A DNA stretch of 64,000 bases from contig JAKULF010000005.1 in the NCBI GenBank assembly GCA_022661535.1, positions 1,674,001-1,738,000 of the forward strand. Direction: 5' to 3'. The DNA is from Eutypa lata. Taxonomy: Eukaryota > Ascomycota > Sordariomycetes > Xylariales > Diatrypaceae. The notes under the pieces were generated by a model, which was given only the letters and a program-made list of their open reading frames with translations, was not told the origin of the DNA and did not search any database. Shown piece by piece: positions 10,563 to 22,375 of this stretch. Numbering within the stretch: the first letter of the stretch is position 1; each line of letters begins with the position of its first letter. A program made the position numbers and the translations under genes.

Positions 10563-12546
10563 ATGACTATGTACAGCGAACTCCCTCCTGGGATAGATGA
10601 GGTAGACGTCATAATTGCTGGAGGTGAGCATGAATCCTTCTACAACTAAGCTTGCAGTTGCATTATGGGGTTTAACTTGCTTGTGTAACTTCAGGTGGAA
10701 CTTCAGGTTGTGTCATTGCCTCCAGACTTTCTGAGGCCGATCCAAATCTGTCTATCCTCGTGATAGAGGGCGGTCCAGATAACCATAACGTACCTACAAT
10801 CGTTATCCCCATGTTCTTCCTTGCGTATCTTATGCCTGGCAATAATATGACAATATCCTACCAGGCGAAAAAGGAGAAGCAACTTGCTGATAGAGAGCTT
10901 ATTGTGGCGTCAGGGGGCTCCCTCGGTGGTGGTTCTTCGACTAACCTTATGATGTATTCTCGGCCTCAGGGAGTTGACCTGGATGCATGGAAAACTCCTG
11001 GCTGGTCCGCTGCCGAGATGCTACCATACTTCAAAAAGGTTACTTCTGACGGTATTCGCGTCACCATGTCGGGTCTCTTAGCTAATACATCTCTAGTTTG
11101 AAACTTATGACTCTTCTAACGTTAGCGACTCACATGGTGATAGTGGTCCCATCCACATCTCTGGCGGCACCTATCGCGCGTCTAGGTCTGAGAATGACTT
11201 TATCGCGGCCGCCCAACAACTGAAAATCCCTGAAGTAGAAGACCTTCAGGATTGGAAGAGCGTTGGCGCCGTGGAACGTGCCCATCGCTTTGTATCACCG
11301 GACGGCAAGCGCCAAGATACGGCTCACAGATACCTCTGGCCCTTGCTTGAAGACGGCAAACACCCAAACCTACACGTCGTCGTTGAGTCCCAGGTCGTCC
11401 GCGTCACTTTCGAAGGAAAGCGAGCCTCGGGTGTTGTCTACAGAACCAACAAGGGCTCCCAGCCTGGAACTCTCAGAACCGTCAAAGCACGGAAGAAGGT
11501 GGTCGTCTCCTGCGGCGCCATCGGAAGTCCACTCCTATTAGAACGATCCGGTATTGGGAAGCCGGAAATCCTCGAGGCTGCTGGTGTTTCGATCGTTGCA
11601 GATGTTCCTGGCGTTGGACAGGGGTACAATGACCACCACTTGCTTACGTACCCTTACCAATCAAGCCTAAACCCAGACGAGACGCTTGACGCGCTGGTCC
11701 AGCGTCGTGTTGATCCGGGTGAAATGATCAAGAACAACGATAAACTTCTAGGCTGGAACGCTCAAGACGTTACTTGTAAACTCCGACCCTCTGAAGCTGA
11801 GATTGCCGCACTTGGGCCGCAGTTCCAAGACGCTTGGAACCGCGACTTTAGCAGCGCCCCGACTAGGCCTTTAATGCTCATGTCACTAACTAGCGGGTAA
11901 GAACAAAGAGCACCCATACTTAACTAGCAGGCCAGGATTAACCATCAGCAGCTTTCCCAAGGATCCTAGCCTCGTCACCCCTGGGCAATACTTCGGCTTA
12001 TCAACGTTCAGCCCCTATCCGTACTCGCGAGGCCACGTCCATATCACGGGTCCTGACCCAGCGTCCCCCATCGATTTCGAAACCGGCTTCTTCTCCGACC
12101 CGCACGACATTGACATCAAGAAGCACGTGTGGGGCTATAAGAAACAGCGCGAGATCGCGCGGCGGATGAACGTATACCGCGGCGAGGTAGCGCACTGTCA
12201 TCCGCCCTTCCCTGCCGGGTCTAGCGCAGCTTGCATTGATACGGATGGCCCCTTAGTCGACGTATGCAACATCGAGTACACAACAGAGGACGACGCGATC
12301 CTCGAGCAGTGGCTCCGCGAGAATGTGGGCAGCACCTGGCACTCACAGGGCACCTGTAAGATGGCGCCGCTAGAGGAAACAGGGGTGGTGGATCCGGATC
12401 TCGGCGTCCACGGCGTGGATAGGCTCAAGGTGGCGGATATGAGCATCGCGCCAGGAAACGTTGGCGCAAATACCAATAGTACGGCCTTGGCAATAGCTGA
12501 AAAAGCTGCAGAGATCATCATCTGGGAGTTGGGCTTAGGCAAGTGA
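10563..12546 (+). CDS. GMC oxidoreductase, alcohol (methanol) oxidase-like
   Basis: Four exons: 10563-10623, 10695-11038, 11097-11896 and 11952-12546, giving 599 residues. The N-terminal FAD-binding motif reads IIAGGGTSGCVIASRLSE, followed by the second GMC signature region SGGSLGGGSSTNLMMYSRPQ. The C-terminal half has YRGEVAHCHPPFPAGS, the active-site His in NVGSTWHSQGTCKM and the Asn in APGNVGANTNSTALA, an alcohol-oxidase-type His/Asn pair. These enzymes use FAD and oxygen to oxidise short primary alcohols to aldehydes, releasing hydrogen peroxide, usually in peroxisomes; this copy ends GLGK and has no clear PTS1 tripeptide, so the location is open. The last intron ends in CAGCAG, so a one-codon-longer form is possible; the second AG aligns better with relatives (SGF). 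Substrate is inferred from family. Confidence 0.85.
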
Positions 12547-13159
12547 ACTACCTAGTATGCAAGACGTCACAAGAACGGCTAGCGAGACTGGATAGAGAGT
12601 TATAGTTTCCTAATATTTATTAAGACTATCTAGGCATATTTAGGTTCGGGAGAGAACCTTGGGCTAATTCCAGGGGAAGCCCGCAACATAACTCTATTAT
12701 TCGTGAAAATAGCTTCTGAGGGTGCTTAAACATCTAGCGCAGGGTAATTGATAAGAGGGGGCAGTCCCAAATAAAAACAGAATAATTGGCTGTTCGCAGT
12801 CAATACATCTATCGACAAGCTGGTGAAAGAAATGAGAGATGACTGAACGGTAGTCACCAGTCTGCCTCATAAGCTTACCTAAGTTGATTGGCAAGGTCAA
12901 ACAGATCACCCCACCCACCACTCTTCAGGGTTGCATTGCAGCGACCTCCAGAACTATCCTGATTTGTAGCCAGTGGCGTTGAAGCATGCAGAATCCTACC
13001 AACTGATGAGCTAAGCTGCAGGCTGTGCCTAAATTTGTATGTTGATGCCTTGAGAAAGACCAACTTCAACTTCAACTTAATCCGCCAATGCCTCTCACCA
13101 CTATTACTCTCGTACAACTCCACGAAAATAGATCAGTTCCCATCTCCTTCTAATGACAA
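12547..13159. other. Intergenic, no gene seen
   Basis: Holds the 3' flank of the GMC gene and the promoter of the next gene. Short minus frames at 12697-13123 have no recognisable content. The 13060-13155 segment is C/A/T-rich, like a fungal 5' leader. Confidence 0.5.
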
Positions 13160-13896
13160 ATGGCCAGCCCTAGCAACTACCTCGCAACATTCGAGACGGC
13201 TCGCGTCATGGCACAGCACGCTCACATGGAAGGCTGGCAAAGGGCCAAGGCGGGTTTGGCATCCGCGACCGCCGACCTCCCAACCGACTTCGCATCAACT
13301 GCCGACAAAGCCAAAGGGCTCGCCGCAGACGGCGCAGCGTGGGCGCGCCAGAATCCCGGCAAAGCCACAATATACGGTGCGGCCGGAGCCGTCGGTCTCA
13401 TTACGGTCGCGGCGCCCGGAGCCGTCGCCGCCCCGGTTTTAGCGCTCGGCGGGTTTGGAAGTAACGGGATTGTTGGAGGTGAGCTTAAGTCCATAGTAGA
13501 TCATCCATGCAACCTCATCCCCTATCTATCCTTAGTGCACATTGAATCTCTTGCTAGCGGTGGCATTTAAAGAAATACAGTGAAAGTATTTTCTAACCTA
13601 CTGTGCTCCACATAGGCTCGCTCGCTGCTGGTATCCAGAGTAGCATCGGCAACGTACTTGCGCCTAGTCTTTTCGCGACATGTCAGAGCGCAGCGGCCGG
13701 CGGATACGGAGTCGCTGCTGTCAACGCCGCGGTCCAGGCCGGAGGCGCTGCGCTGGCGGCCGGTGCTGGTAGTGCGGCTGTTATTGGAGAGAAGATAAAA
13801 AGGAAGGATGGAAAAACGAGTGAAGAGGAAGAGAAGGAAAAAATGGAAGATGATGAAGTCAAGGATGGTTCGAATGCTGAGAATGCCCGCTTATAA
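13160..13896 (+). CDS. Ifi-6-16 (IFI6/IFI27)-like small hydrophobic protein
   Basis: Two exons, 13160-13478 and 13616-13896, joined across a GTGAGC...CATAG intron of 137 bases, give 199 residues. The core, about residues 75-155, is Gly/Ala-rich and hydrophobic: a first segment (TIYGAAGAVGLITVAAPGAV), then GGFGSNGIVGG, SLAAGIQSSIGNV and AAGGYGVAAVNAAVQAGGAA. That order is the signature of the Ifi-6-16 family, named for interferon-induced human proteins that sit in mitochondrial or other membranes and influence cell death. The tail (about residues 165-199) is highly charged, rich in Lys and Glu. Fungal members are poorly studied, so function is unknown; membrane location is inferred from the hydrophobic stretches. 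Confidence 0.75.
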
Positions 13897-15816
13897 GAAT
13901 ACCAAACAGATGAACATTGTTGGGGCCAGGACACGAGGTGTACAAAGGGGGGTAAGGCTTGATGACAGTAAATGGAGGCAACACAATGATACTAACAGGT
14001 GTAAGATTGGGATATTTATTGCTCTAGAATGTTGGACCTTTAACAGCCTAAAAGCAGAATAAAGTGATTAGATGTTATATCTACTTCTACCAAAACGTAT
14101 ACTTTTACTGCTTTGTAGCCTTCCTCTCCACTTTGGCTTTTATGACACGATAATATGTCCTTGAATCTCTTATTTGAATCTATAGGAAACAGTATACCTT
14201 TGTCAACAGCATCTTCCATCCACCGTCAGGGGTACATGATTCCGGATTATACTTCTCTCACCAGTAGCCCCCCGCTAGTCACTTTCGGAATAAGTACGCA
14301 TGCGTTGAGTCCTATGTGACCACTATACCCCTAAAACGGGAACATCTCGGCAGGAGCTCCGTATCAAAAGCAATCCGTCAATTTGGCTGACTTAATCTGT
14401 TGCCCTAATAATCCTACTCGTCAGGGTTTATAATTCAGTTACGCTTATGCTTTTTGTCATTGCACCCCTAATACATAAATAAAGGTTGGGACTACGACAT
14501 ACCATGCTGATAAGAATTTTGGAAAACTTGAAATGTGTAAGAACCTAATTTTTCCTTTACATCATCTCTAACGTCCCTGTTCTTTATCACTCGAAGCCGC
14601 CTGGTTAGATAGACCACAACATAATGATACCCCCGATGTTAAAATTTTCATTATGAGCCTGGTCACTTGAACCCTATAGCCTGACGCCTTCTGAGAGATA
14701 GAGAAATGAAATATCATAGCAGTAATTATACATACCTCGAGCGGAGGCTAACCCGCATAGTTATACATCCCTGCTCACTAGATCACAGGCTAGTAAGAAA
14801 CGCAGTCTACGCAACGAAACGCCTTGTGTACGGGTGGGGAGTATCGCAGGGCATCTAAGGCATGTGGCTTTCGGTGCGTAGCAGTGAACATGGGCCACTA
14901 TTGGTGGCTATTTCACAAATCACATTTTATTGCATACCACCAGCCTACTACGGCCATCATTAGGTAACGATGGTAGAAAGCACTCAGATTTGTGATGGTA
15001 AGTTCTGGTATACGTAAGTATGTTACTGGTCCTAAAAGTCTTAACTTGTTGCTTTAACGCGTTCTATAGACGTAGCCCGGCTTTAAAGCCCTTGAATGTC
15101 ACTCACAACGTTGCTAACTATGGTTTATAGCCACTGAACTGGGCTCATTATATTCAAAGTCATGTAATGGATGTTAAAAGGTGATATATTTGTCACTAAT
15201 TCTGAGGTCGGCTGGGCACCTAAAGAAAGTGCTGTACCTATGTAGCCTGGAGACAGTAGATCACCAAAAATAAGTCAACCGTTCGTGGGGAATTATAATA
15301 CTATAAATTGTATCATGGACTACTATAGAGGTGCGATTTTCAACCATAGAGAGTAAATTGCTATGAAGTCTTAACGATTGCTCTTAACGACTATAGGGGC
15401 AGATCACTTGGCACACTACGGAGATACTTTTCAAGATGGGTTCCCTGAATATCTACAGTCTGGATAGAAAATAACTGTGACAATTCATTACCTCAACATA
15501 TCATGGGGATCTTAAAGTAACCGTATAACTTTATTTCAGTGTAACACCATATTAATCAGCAAATATTTGGTTAGGCGCTAAGTATGTATTAATAAGCCTT
15601 CATTCTTTTCTTAACCCGTTTTTACTTTTCTTACTTTTCAGTATATTATGAGTACCTAGTGAGAAATAAACGAAATCATATCTTATCTTTGGAGTTCATG
15701 ATTCAGTTTTTCCCCGATAACCTGATTTTTGGTCGTTCATTTCGAGCCTAAGATGTGCCGACAATATCATTCTTATTCGGACGAAAATTTGTCGCCCCAC
15801 AGCGAAGAACCAATAA
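13897..15816. other. 1.9-kb intergenic stretch, no gene seen
   Basis: Stops are frequent in every frame and I recognise no protein fragment. A small imperfect hairpin (ccatc...gatgg) sits near 14954-14975. The end of this stretch is the 5' flank of tRNA-His. Confidence 0.45.
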
Positions 15817-15888
15817 GCGGCTGTCGTATAGTGGTTAGTACATCACGTTGTGGCCGTGAAAACTTGAGTTCGATTCTCAACAGCCGCA
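15817..15888 (+). tRNA. tRNA-His (GTG)
   Basis: A full cloverleaf can be drawn without an intron. The 7-bp acceptor is GCGGCTG/CAGCCGC, the anticodon stem TCACG/CGTGA encloses the loop TTGTGGC with anticodon GTG, and the T arm is TTGAG-TTCGATT-CTCAA. The D arm GTATAGTGGTTAGTAC is the usual fungal tRNA-His form. The discriminator base is A at 15888, and a run of T at 15891-15895 can serve as the RNA polymerase III terminator. All stems pair, so the gene looks functional. Confidence 0.93.
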
Positions 15889-16320
15889 ATCTTTTTGCTC
15901 GGCACTCTACTTATAGTGTATGAGCGCTAGCATCGCCCCTAAATATGCTTACAACTTTATACTAACTGTGGATGGAGCAAAGGACAGCTGGTGTCAAATC
16001 ATAATCAAGAGGAGCTAGGTGTATCCTGAAATACGTGGTTTCCTCTAAAAATATCCCAGAGAAAATAACAACCCCTATTAGTAGATGCTCATAATTTCAT
16101 TGATTTACTAAAGCTAACTATACTCGCGAGTCGAAAGTGCACCATGATCCTGCATGGTTTTCTTATACTCTGAATGAGTGTATCGGTCAGTTCTGAGAGA
16201 CAGCAGGTGACTCATTGCCGTATGTTTTCAACAAGTCCTCCTGTAACTGAAGGAGTGGTACCAGCTTATAGACTATACTCTCTTAAGCTGTCACATAGTT
16301 CACCCGAAATACCGCAACTC
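15889..16320. other. Intergenic, no gene seen
   Basis: Lies between the tRNA-His terminator and the 3' end of the GPI-anchored protein gene. No recognisable feature. Confidence 0.45.
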
Positions 16321-17058
16321 CTAGAACAAAAGCGCTGCGGCACCGGCAGCAATGAGAAAACTTCCATAACCGGCCGTGGCGGCTGGAGCGGCGTTGCTAG
16401 TTGGATGGTCAGCGCAGAACGAGGAAGATGAGATGTAGAAGGAAGGTAAAGGCCGTAAGGTTGGGTCGTCCATTAGGCTAGACTGGTAAATGGTCAACTC
16501 ACTCTGTATTGACATCTGCGGATGTCTGCGTAGCACTCAAGTCACTCGCCGTAGTGCTGGGAGTCTGTGTGATAGTGGTCGTGGTTGACTGATCTGTCGA
16601 CGTAGATACAACCACAGTCGGCGACGCGGTGGTTGAGGTCACAGCAGTCGGGGATGCAGTGGTCGAGGTGGCAGCAGTCGAGGTCACGCTCGCACTAGCG
16701 TCGTTAAAATCCCAACCGCAGTCGTCCATGAGATCCGCCACATCTAAAAGTATGATCAGCGAAGATGCTTCTTGGGAGGGGCAATAGCGTGCTAACCGTT
16801 GTCATCCGGATCTCGCATTCCGTTCTGCTGAACACACACTGCACACTGGTTCAGCTGGAGCTGAGCATCCTGTTCAAGACAGACGCAACGCCTGTAGGCA
16901 TCATCGCCGTCGGTTTCCTGATCGCATCGCGCCGAGAGGTCGATGGTCGATTGGCACGTTCCTAGACAGGCCCCGGGAACATCGGTCTGCTCGACGGTGT
17001 TCTCAGCGGCAGCAAGTCCCGAGAGGATAGAAAGGCCAACTACGATGTTGATCTGCAT
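16321..17058 (-). CDS. Secreted GPI-anchored Cys-rich protein
   Basis: Three exons, 17058-16797, 16743-16503 and 16396-16321, give 192 residues. Residues 1-18 (MQINIVVGLSILSGLAAA) form a signal peptide. The mature N-terminal part has a cysteine pattern starting GACLGTCQSTIDLSARC and continuing CVCLEQ, CAVC and, across the first intron, DDCGW. A Ser/Thr-rich stalk follows (STTASPTAVTSTTASPTVVV, a short near-repeat), probably O-glycosylated. The last exon adds a small-residue site and a hydrophobic tail ending GSFLIAAGAAALLF, the form of a GPI-attachment signal. This fits a fungal family of cell-wall or plasma-membrane surface proteins with a small Cys-rich head. It is CFEM-like in architecture but I would not call it CFEM from eight or so cysteines alone. 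Confidence 0.8.
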
Positions 17059-18808
17059 GGTTGTAATATAATAGGTGCTTGTAGTTTATAAGTTTAAAAA
17101 AACGATAGGGGTTCTCTTGATCTGTTTGGCTGATAAGCGAGTGTTGGGCAGGGGAGACACTGAAAAGGTTTGATGCCTACGAAGTTCGGTGACTAGGGAT
17201 TAATCGTTATACCATCAACGATATACACGTTCGTTTATATACAAATTCGAACACCATCACTAGAGATGTCTTAAGCGGTTATGTAGCATTGAAGATGGCG
17301 GTGACGATCGTCTGGCGACACGCGGCCATTTTCGCGCACTGCAGTTGTGCTTCACCCAGACGTGTGCTCCGGCTCGGAGCTAATGATGCAATATATACCA
17401 TACCAATATTTAAAGTGAAGTACTAGCGCAGTGTATAGACGTGTATACTTAGTTATCGAGGAACAATGGCCGATACTGATGTAGCACAGCCTCCATGGTA
17501 TAGCTGGGCCAAGAATGGCTAACACAGCAGCCAAGACCCTTTTCGTTGACACGAACTCCACACAACCGACAGCCGAAGATTTCGTATGGCTCAATTCAAC
17601 CCTCGAACAACGTGTCTGCCAAGACAACGATCGCACTTCTGCACACAGCCACGCCATGAGGTGTTGGCGATCCAGCTCTCCAGACGTGCGATCCAATGAA
17701 TCCCTATAGCGACTTTAGACATCTGCATACGATTGTTTCATGTTTATAAGTGCAGCCTATCAAGGCTTGGTAGGATATTCTGGGCCAAAGCACATGTGTC
17801 TACGAGAGCGAGATGCCCTCTAGCTTGGTTATAGTGTCACTAACTCTGATCTGATCAGATCGTGCGCTAAAGAAGACACCGGAAATGGTTTAAATGCCTA
17901 TAATATGCGCTTGAATGAAGATATGTGATAAAACCCTGGTTTTCTCCATGATTTTGTCGAGTATTCAACATGGTGAATGACAGAATAATACGATTATGAT
18001 CAGAGTAAAGCCTGCATGGAGTATACAAGAATTGTACATTATAGCAAATGTGGTTTCGTCGATGACCCCGAGTTAAAAACTCGGTTACAGCTGGTTACAT
18101 TCCATGCACCTACATAGCCATGGTCGACGGGCTGGATTGATAGCATCTCGATGTAACTCTGGGTAACAGGACGCGTTATCAGAAATGCCAGAATACTACA
18201 TAAAACTGTAACCTGACACGCGTCCGAGTTATATGCATCATCATGAGCCATTATTCAAATTTTCGTACAGTCATTCCACCCAGTCATGATAAAGTTGCCC
18301 AAGAGTCACTCTCGATACAAAGTAGGAATTTCGACATTGCCAAGATATGCCAATTTATGTTCGACATAACGTTGACGTAAGTCAATAAGTATCAGGGCAT
18401 CACCATCGATATAGGTTATAAAACATAGCAGTACCATATAACTCTAGCCCATTGAGAAATAATTTCCATACATGACTAAGAAGAACTACATTTGAGAGCA
18501 ATCCTAGTCAGAGGAGGGATCCCAGGTCCTAATTAGATCCCGCCGTCGAGATCAAGACGATTCTAAACATCAATGTGCGTGAACAGAGCCTTATCTACAC
18601 ACATATATAGCAACAGTTGTTTGAGATACTCGGTAGCTGTTTTGCGGATATATTTAGCCTTGTATTCCTCTCACAGCTCCCTGTATATAGCTTGTTTCTC
18701 ATATGATTATGTGAATATATATATATATATTACTGAAGAAATTACATTCAAAGTTAGGCGTACCTCCTTGCGTAATAACGAGGGCATAGTGTAACCAAAT
18801 GCTCCACG
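17059..18808. other. 1.7-kb intergenic stretch, no gene seen
   Basis: Frames at 17352-17709 and 18039-18251 are short and lack recognisable motifs. A (TA)n run lies at about 18716-18730. Otherwise nothing identified. Confidence 0.45.
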
Positions 18809-21333
18809 TCACCTCGGCTGATCAGTCCACCAGTCGAAGTTCGCAGGAAAACCTGGCCCTGCCTCAAAATTTGGAAACATCGAGAACGGTGGCTCCGCGC
18901 CGTTGTAACTGAAGTCTTCTCCGCCGATATTTGGCGTGATTCCCCAGCCGGAGGACATGGCGCTGAAGTCCGCGCTGCCAAAGGTGCTAGACGCTTGCAT
19001 GCCTTGAATTGCCGTGGCTGTGTTTGGCGTCGCCCCCTCTGGAAACATACCCAGCGTCATGTTAGCCATCTGTCCCAGCTGCATGTTGGGGACACTCTCG
19101 AAGCTCGAGAAGCAATCGGCGCTCGCGCTTCCTGTGCCGTCCGCCGGCATGGCGCTGGGACTCTTGATCTTGCCCAGCATGATTTCGAGTACCCTAGAGG
19201 CCTGTAAAGCTTCGGCTGAGCTATCGGCTAGCCCTTCCCAGAAGTCCTTGGTCATTTCGAGGTTGCTCGTCATCTCCTTCCGTTGTCCGGGTGTCCAGAA
19301 GAGCGCTGCCCTCGTGGTCTCCGCCATGCGGTCGTAATAGAGATCTAGCGTTACGAGCATAGCGCAGACTAGGAATTCCTTGGTAGCCATGGAATTTAAA
19401 AACCATCTAAGCGACTGAAGCCTTTCGCCGGGTCGAGATTCGCGATCTAGATTAACTAGATGGCGCAAGGTCTTTGATGCTGCCTCAATGGCACTCTGGC
19501 GCGAGTACGCATACCGGGGGTTTTTCCGCGCGCGAGGCACGTATTTCTTGTGCAATAAGCAAACGATCTTAAGATAGAGCGAGTTGATGCTGAATCTTGA
19601 CATGATCACCATAGCTGAATCCTGAGAGTCCTCTTGTGGCGCTGCCTGCAAATAAGGAGGTAACTCTTGGTATATCTTACGAAGCCGGGTATCAAAGCGC
19701 AGGATATCATCGTATGGAATGTCGCCTTCGACTCGGTTCGTTGCCTGCAGTATGTCGCTCATCTCTCTGCATAGCTTGACTTTCGCGATCGTGTATCCAG
19801 TTGGTGTAAGCTCAGTGTTTGGGTGAGATGGAGGTAGAACCTTGGTATCAGGTCCAAACTCCTCATCGAAAAGGTTGGTTGGCACCTGTGTGTCGCAGTC
19901 CCGGCTGCAGATCATGTTAGGCAACGAAACTTGATGAGAAAACATCACGTCAGCTATTCTTAGCAAAGCCCACGTTCGCCGTCTCATTTCCTGTTACGCG
20001 AGATTAACTTATGTTTGAAAAGACCCCAGTCTTAAGCACTTACAGCCTGAAACGGTGTCAACGAGGGGAACCACTTGGCGTCACGATGGTACCCCATCTG
20101 GATGGCAATCTTGATCACCAGCGAGATAACCAACCACAGGCCTAGATCGGCATCCCAGCGTGAATTGTACTCTCCAAAGACGTAGAGCAACATCGTCTCT
20201 ACCGTGTATTCCACCGGCTTCGTGTAGTCAGCCCTGATCAGGCATTGCACAGTCCGCAACTGGAACTCTCCTGCCATCTCCAAGGTACGTCCTTTCCACT
20301 GGAGCGGCTCATCCCCAACCCTGTGGTAACTCAGCATCGCAAGACACAAGACCGAGTAGAGTAAACCTAACCACATGACGGGTGTCTTGGATGGGTCTTG
20401 CCAGTGAGCTCGTAATTGCTGGTGGAATGTCGTTGAGTGGAGAATGGTGATAGGGTTGTCCATCGAGTCGAAGTACCGTGCGCATAAGGTGAGAATAGTC
20501 GATCTAGGTGGCAATTCGGCTTGTAACTCGACGTAGGTAGCGGGTGGCACGGCCCCGTTAAGTAAGGTAAAACCTCCCCTGGCGCTCGCCGGCTTGGACA
20601 TCTTTACCCTCTCGCTGCCATTTTCCAACTCCCTCTTACGGTTAGTACAGTAGGCCTTGACCTCTGAAATTTCCGATAATATTGTATGCCAGTGCTCCTG
20701 GCCAATGTAAACCGATTTCCCCTTATCTGAATCGATATTGAGAACACCCAGAGAGCTAGCCAGTCCATCAGCATCATCATCATCCTCATAGTCAACGCCC
20801 ATGGTTGCTCCGTCCTCCCGGTCGACATTTCTAAGCTGTGGGTTGCTGTCAGATGTCGCCGCAGCAGCCACTGTGGCTGCTACTTCTGTGGTCGAGACGT
20901 TATTGTTCCCATTTTCACGCATCAAAACCAGAACTAGGTCTTCTAAACGGTCAATTCGATTCTGCATCTCCCCAGGGCTCGGAGTGCCTTGATTTTGTTT
21001 ATTTTTCTGAGTAGAAGGGGTCGCATAGAGGCATGAGGTGGTCTCAGGACCCTCACGTCTAACACAATGACTACATGGATGATTCCTATCACATTTCCTA
21101 ATAGTATAGTTAGTTTGAAGCATAGATATACCATGGCTTTATACCTTACCATCTATAGCAACATGTCAGCGAATATCCCAGTGGGGGCTCTAGGTGCTGG
21201 CTTACTTTCGCGTCCGACACGGGTAGCAACTCACTGGTAGTCGATTTCTTTTCCTGACGACACGGAAGGGTTCCTCGGCAGATCTCACCCATGATGGGGC
21301 ATCGGAGCTAGCGGAGGTAGGTGTGGGTTTCAT
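18809..21333 (-). CDS. Zn2Cys6 fungal-specific transcription factor
   Basis: Three exons, 21333-21206, 21097-20044 and 19990-18809, give 787 residues. The first intron interrupts the zinc cluster, a common position in this class. The spliced cluster is C36-x2-C39-x5-C45-x5-C51-x2-C54-x10-C65; the usual spacing has six residues after the second Cys, so one residue seems missing. A coiled-coil-like linker follows (MQNRIDRLEDLVLVLMRE). The fungal_trans regulatory domain covers roughly residues 190-550, with the characteristic WLGLLYSVLCLAMLSY, FQLRTVQCL and EMRRRTWALLRIADVMFSHQ. The C-terminus is Gly/Ser/Phe-rich and could be an activation domain. ATG at 21333 is the first true ATG in the open frame. 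It is a nuclear DNA-binding regulator; targets are unknown. The hydrolase gene at 22376-23284 lies upstream in the same orientation. Confidence 0.87.
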
Positions 21334-22375
21334 GTTGGCAATAGATCCCGCTGTGATGTTTTCTGGAGATGAAGCGGGGAGGGAAAGATAAAGGCAGCCC
21401 TGAATGACTCGAGGTGTTCGTTGCAAGCACTAATGAATTGGATAGGTGTAGGTAAGGTTGGCGAGATGTACAAGTTTACGAATAGGCGGAGCCGGTGATG
21501 GATGGGAGGAGGCCAGGGGATATCAGTATGCTCAATCTCCCACGATCATTATGAATGAATATCTATGAAGCACCGTCTTTTTGGTAAATAAACTCCTATG
21601 AATTTTGATAAAACCATCGTTGAATGGAAAAACGGTAAGGTACTAGAGTTGTGACGTGACGCATGCAGTGGGGAACATTACCCGCACCCGCGCTTAGTAA
21701 TCCGGGAAATACTATAATAGAAACATTAAGCCCCTAAGCGCCATTAGAGCCCGAGGAGCCCCCAAGCAGCGTTTCTACCTCAATTGCCGTAAATTCCGGG
21801 CCACTCGTTGCCAAGGTGTGACTTTGGCGAATATGCATATCTTTAGCCACCCTGCATTACGTTACTCTTGGATGTTCTGCTGGAGGAGATCTAACTAATG
21901 TGCGCGCGAATAGTCAAGCCGGGGGCTGTAGCCTGTAGGCACTGCCTCTCTAGAATATCCATGGTTATGAGATGCAAGAGGCTTTCCTCAAGGTGCCAGA
22001 CTTTGAAAATGGCCATGAGCCTATGCAATACGGTGAAATTGCGCTTACCGTGAATTCTTAATATGTGTTGCTGCTTTACCATAGACTTTCACATGTAAAT
22101 AGGGGCAACTCATGTAGGAAGAAGATGAGAGCATTCTGAGACTATCTGAAGTAGGTATTTGCTATTCAACACCGTGTGAAAGAAAACCACATCGTATGAG
22201 CCTTACTCAAATTCCCCCGCAATAAGTTTGCATATACTAGGGAGTGTACTAAACGATTGGCTATATAACCTGCTTCGTTATGAACAAGAAGGAGACCAGT
22301 GACAATTCCAGTGGTGGACCGCAACGAATCTCAGTGCTTGAAAGTGAAAGTCAAGGGATAACCAAATGTTCTGGT
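21334..22375. other. Intergenic, no gene seen
   Basis: Promoter region of the Zn2Cys6 factor and 3' flank of the hydrolase gene. No recognisable coding content; the frame at 21891-22082 is a random one. Confidence 0.45.
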
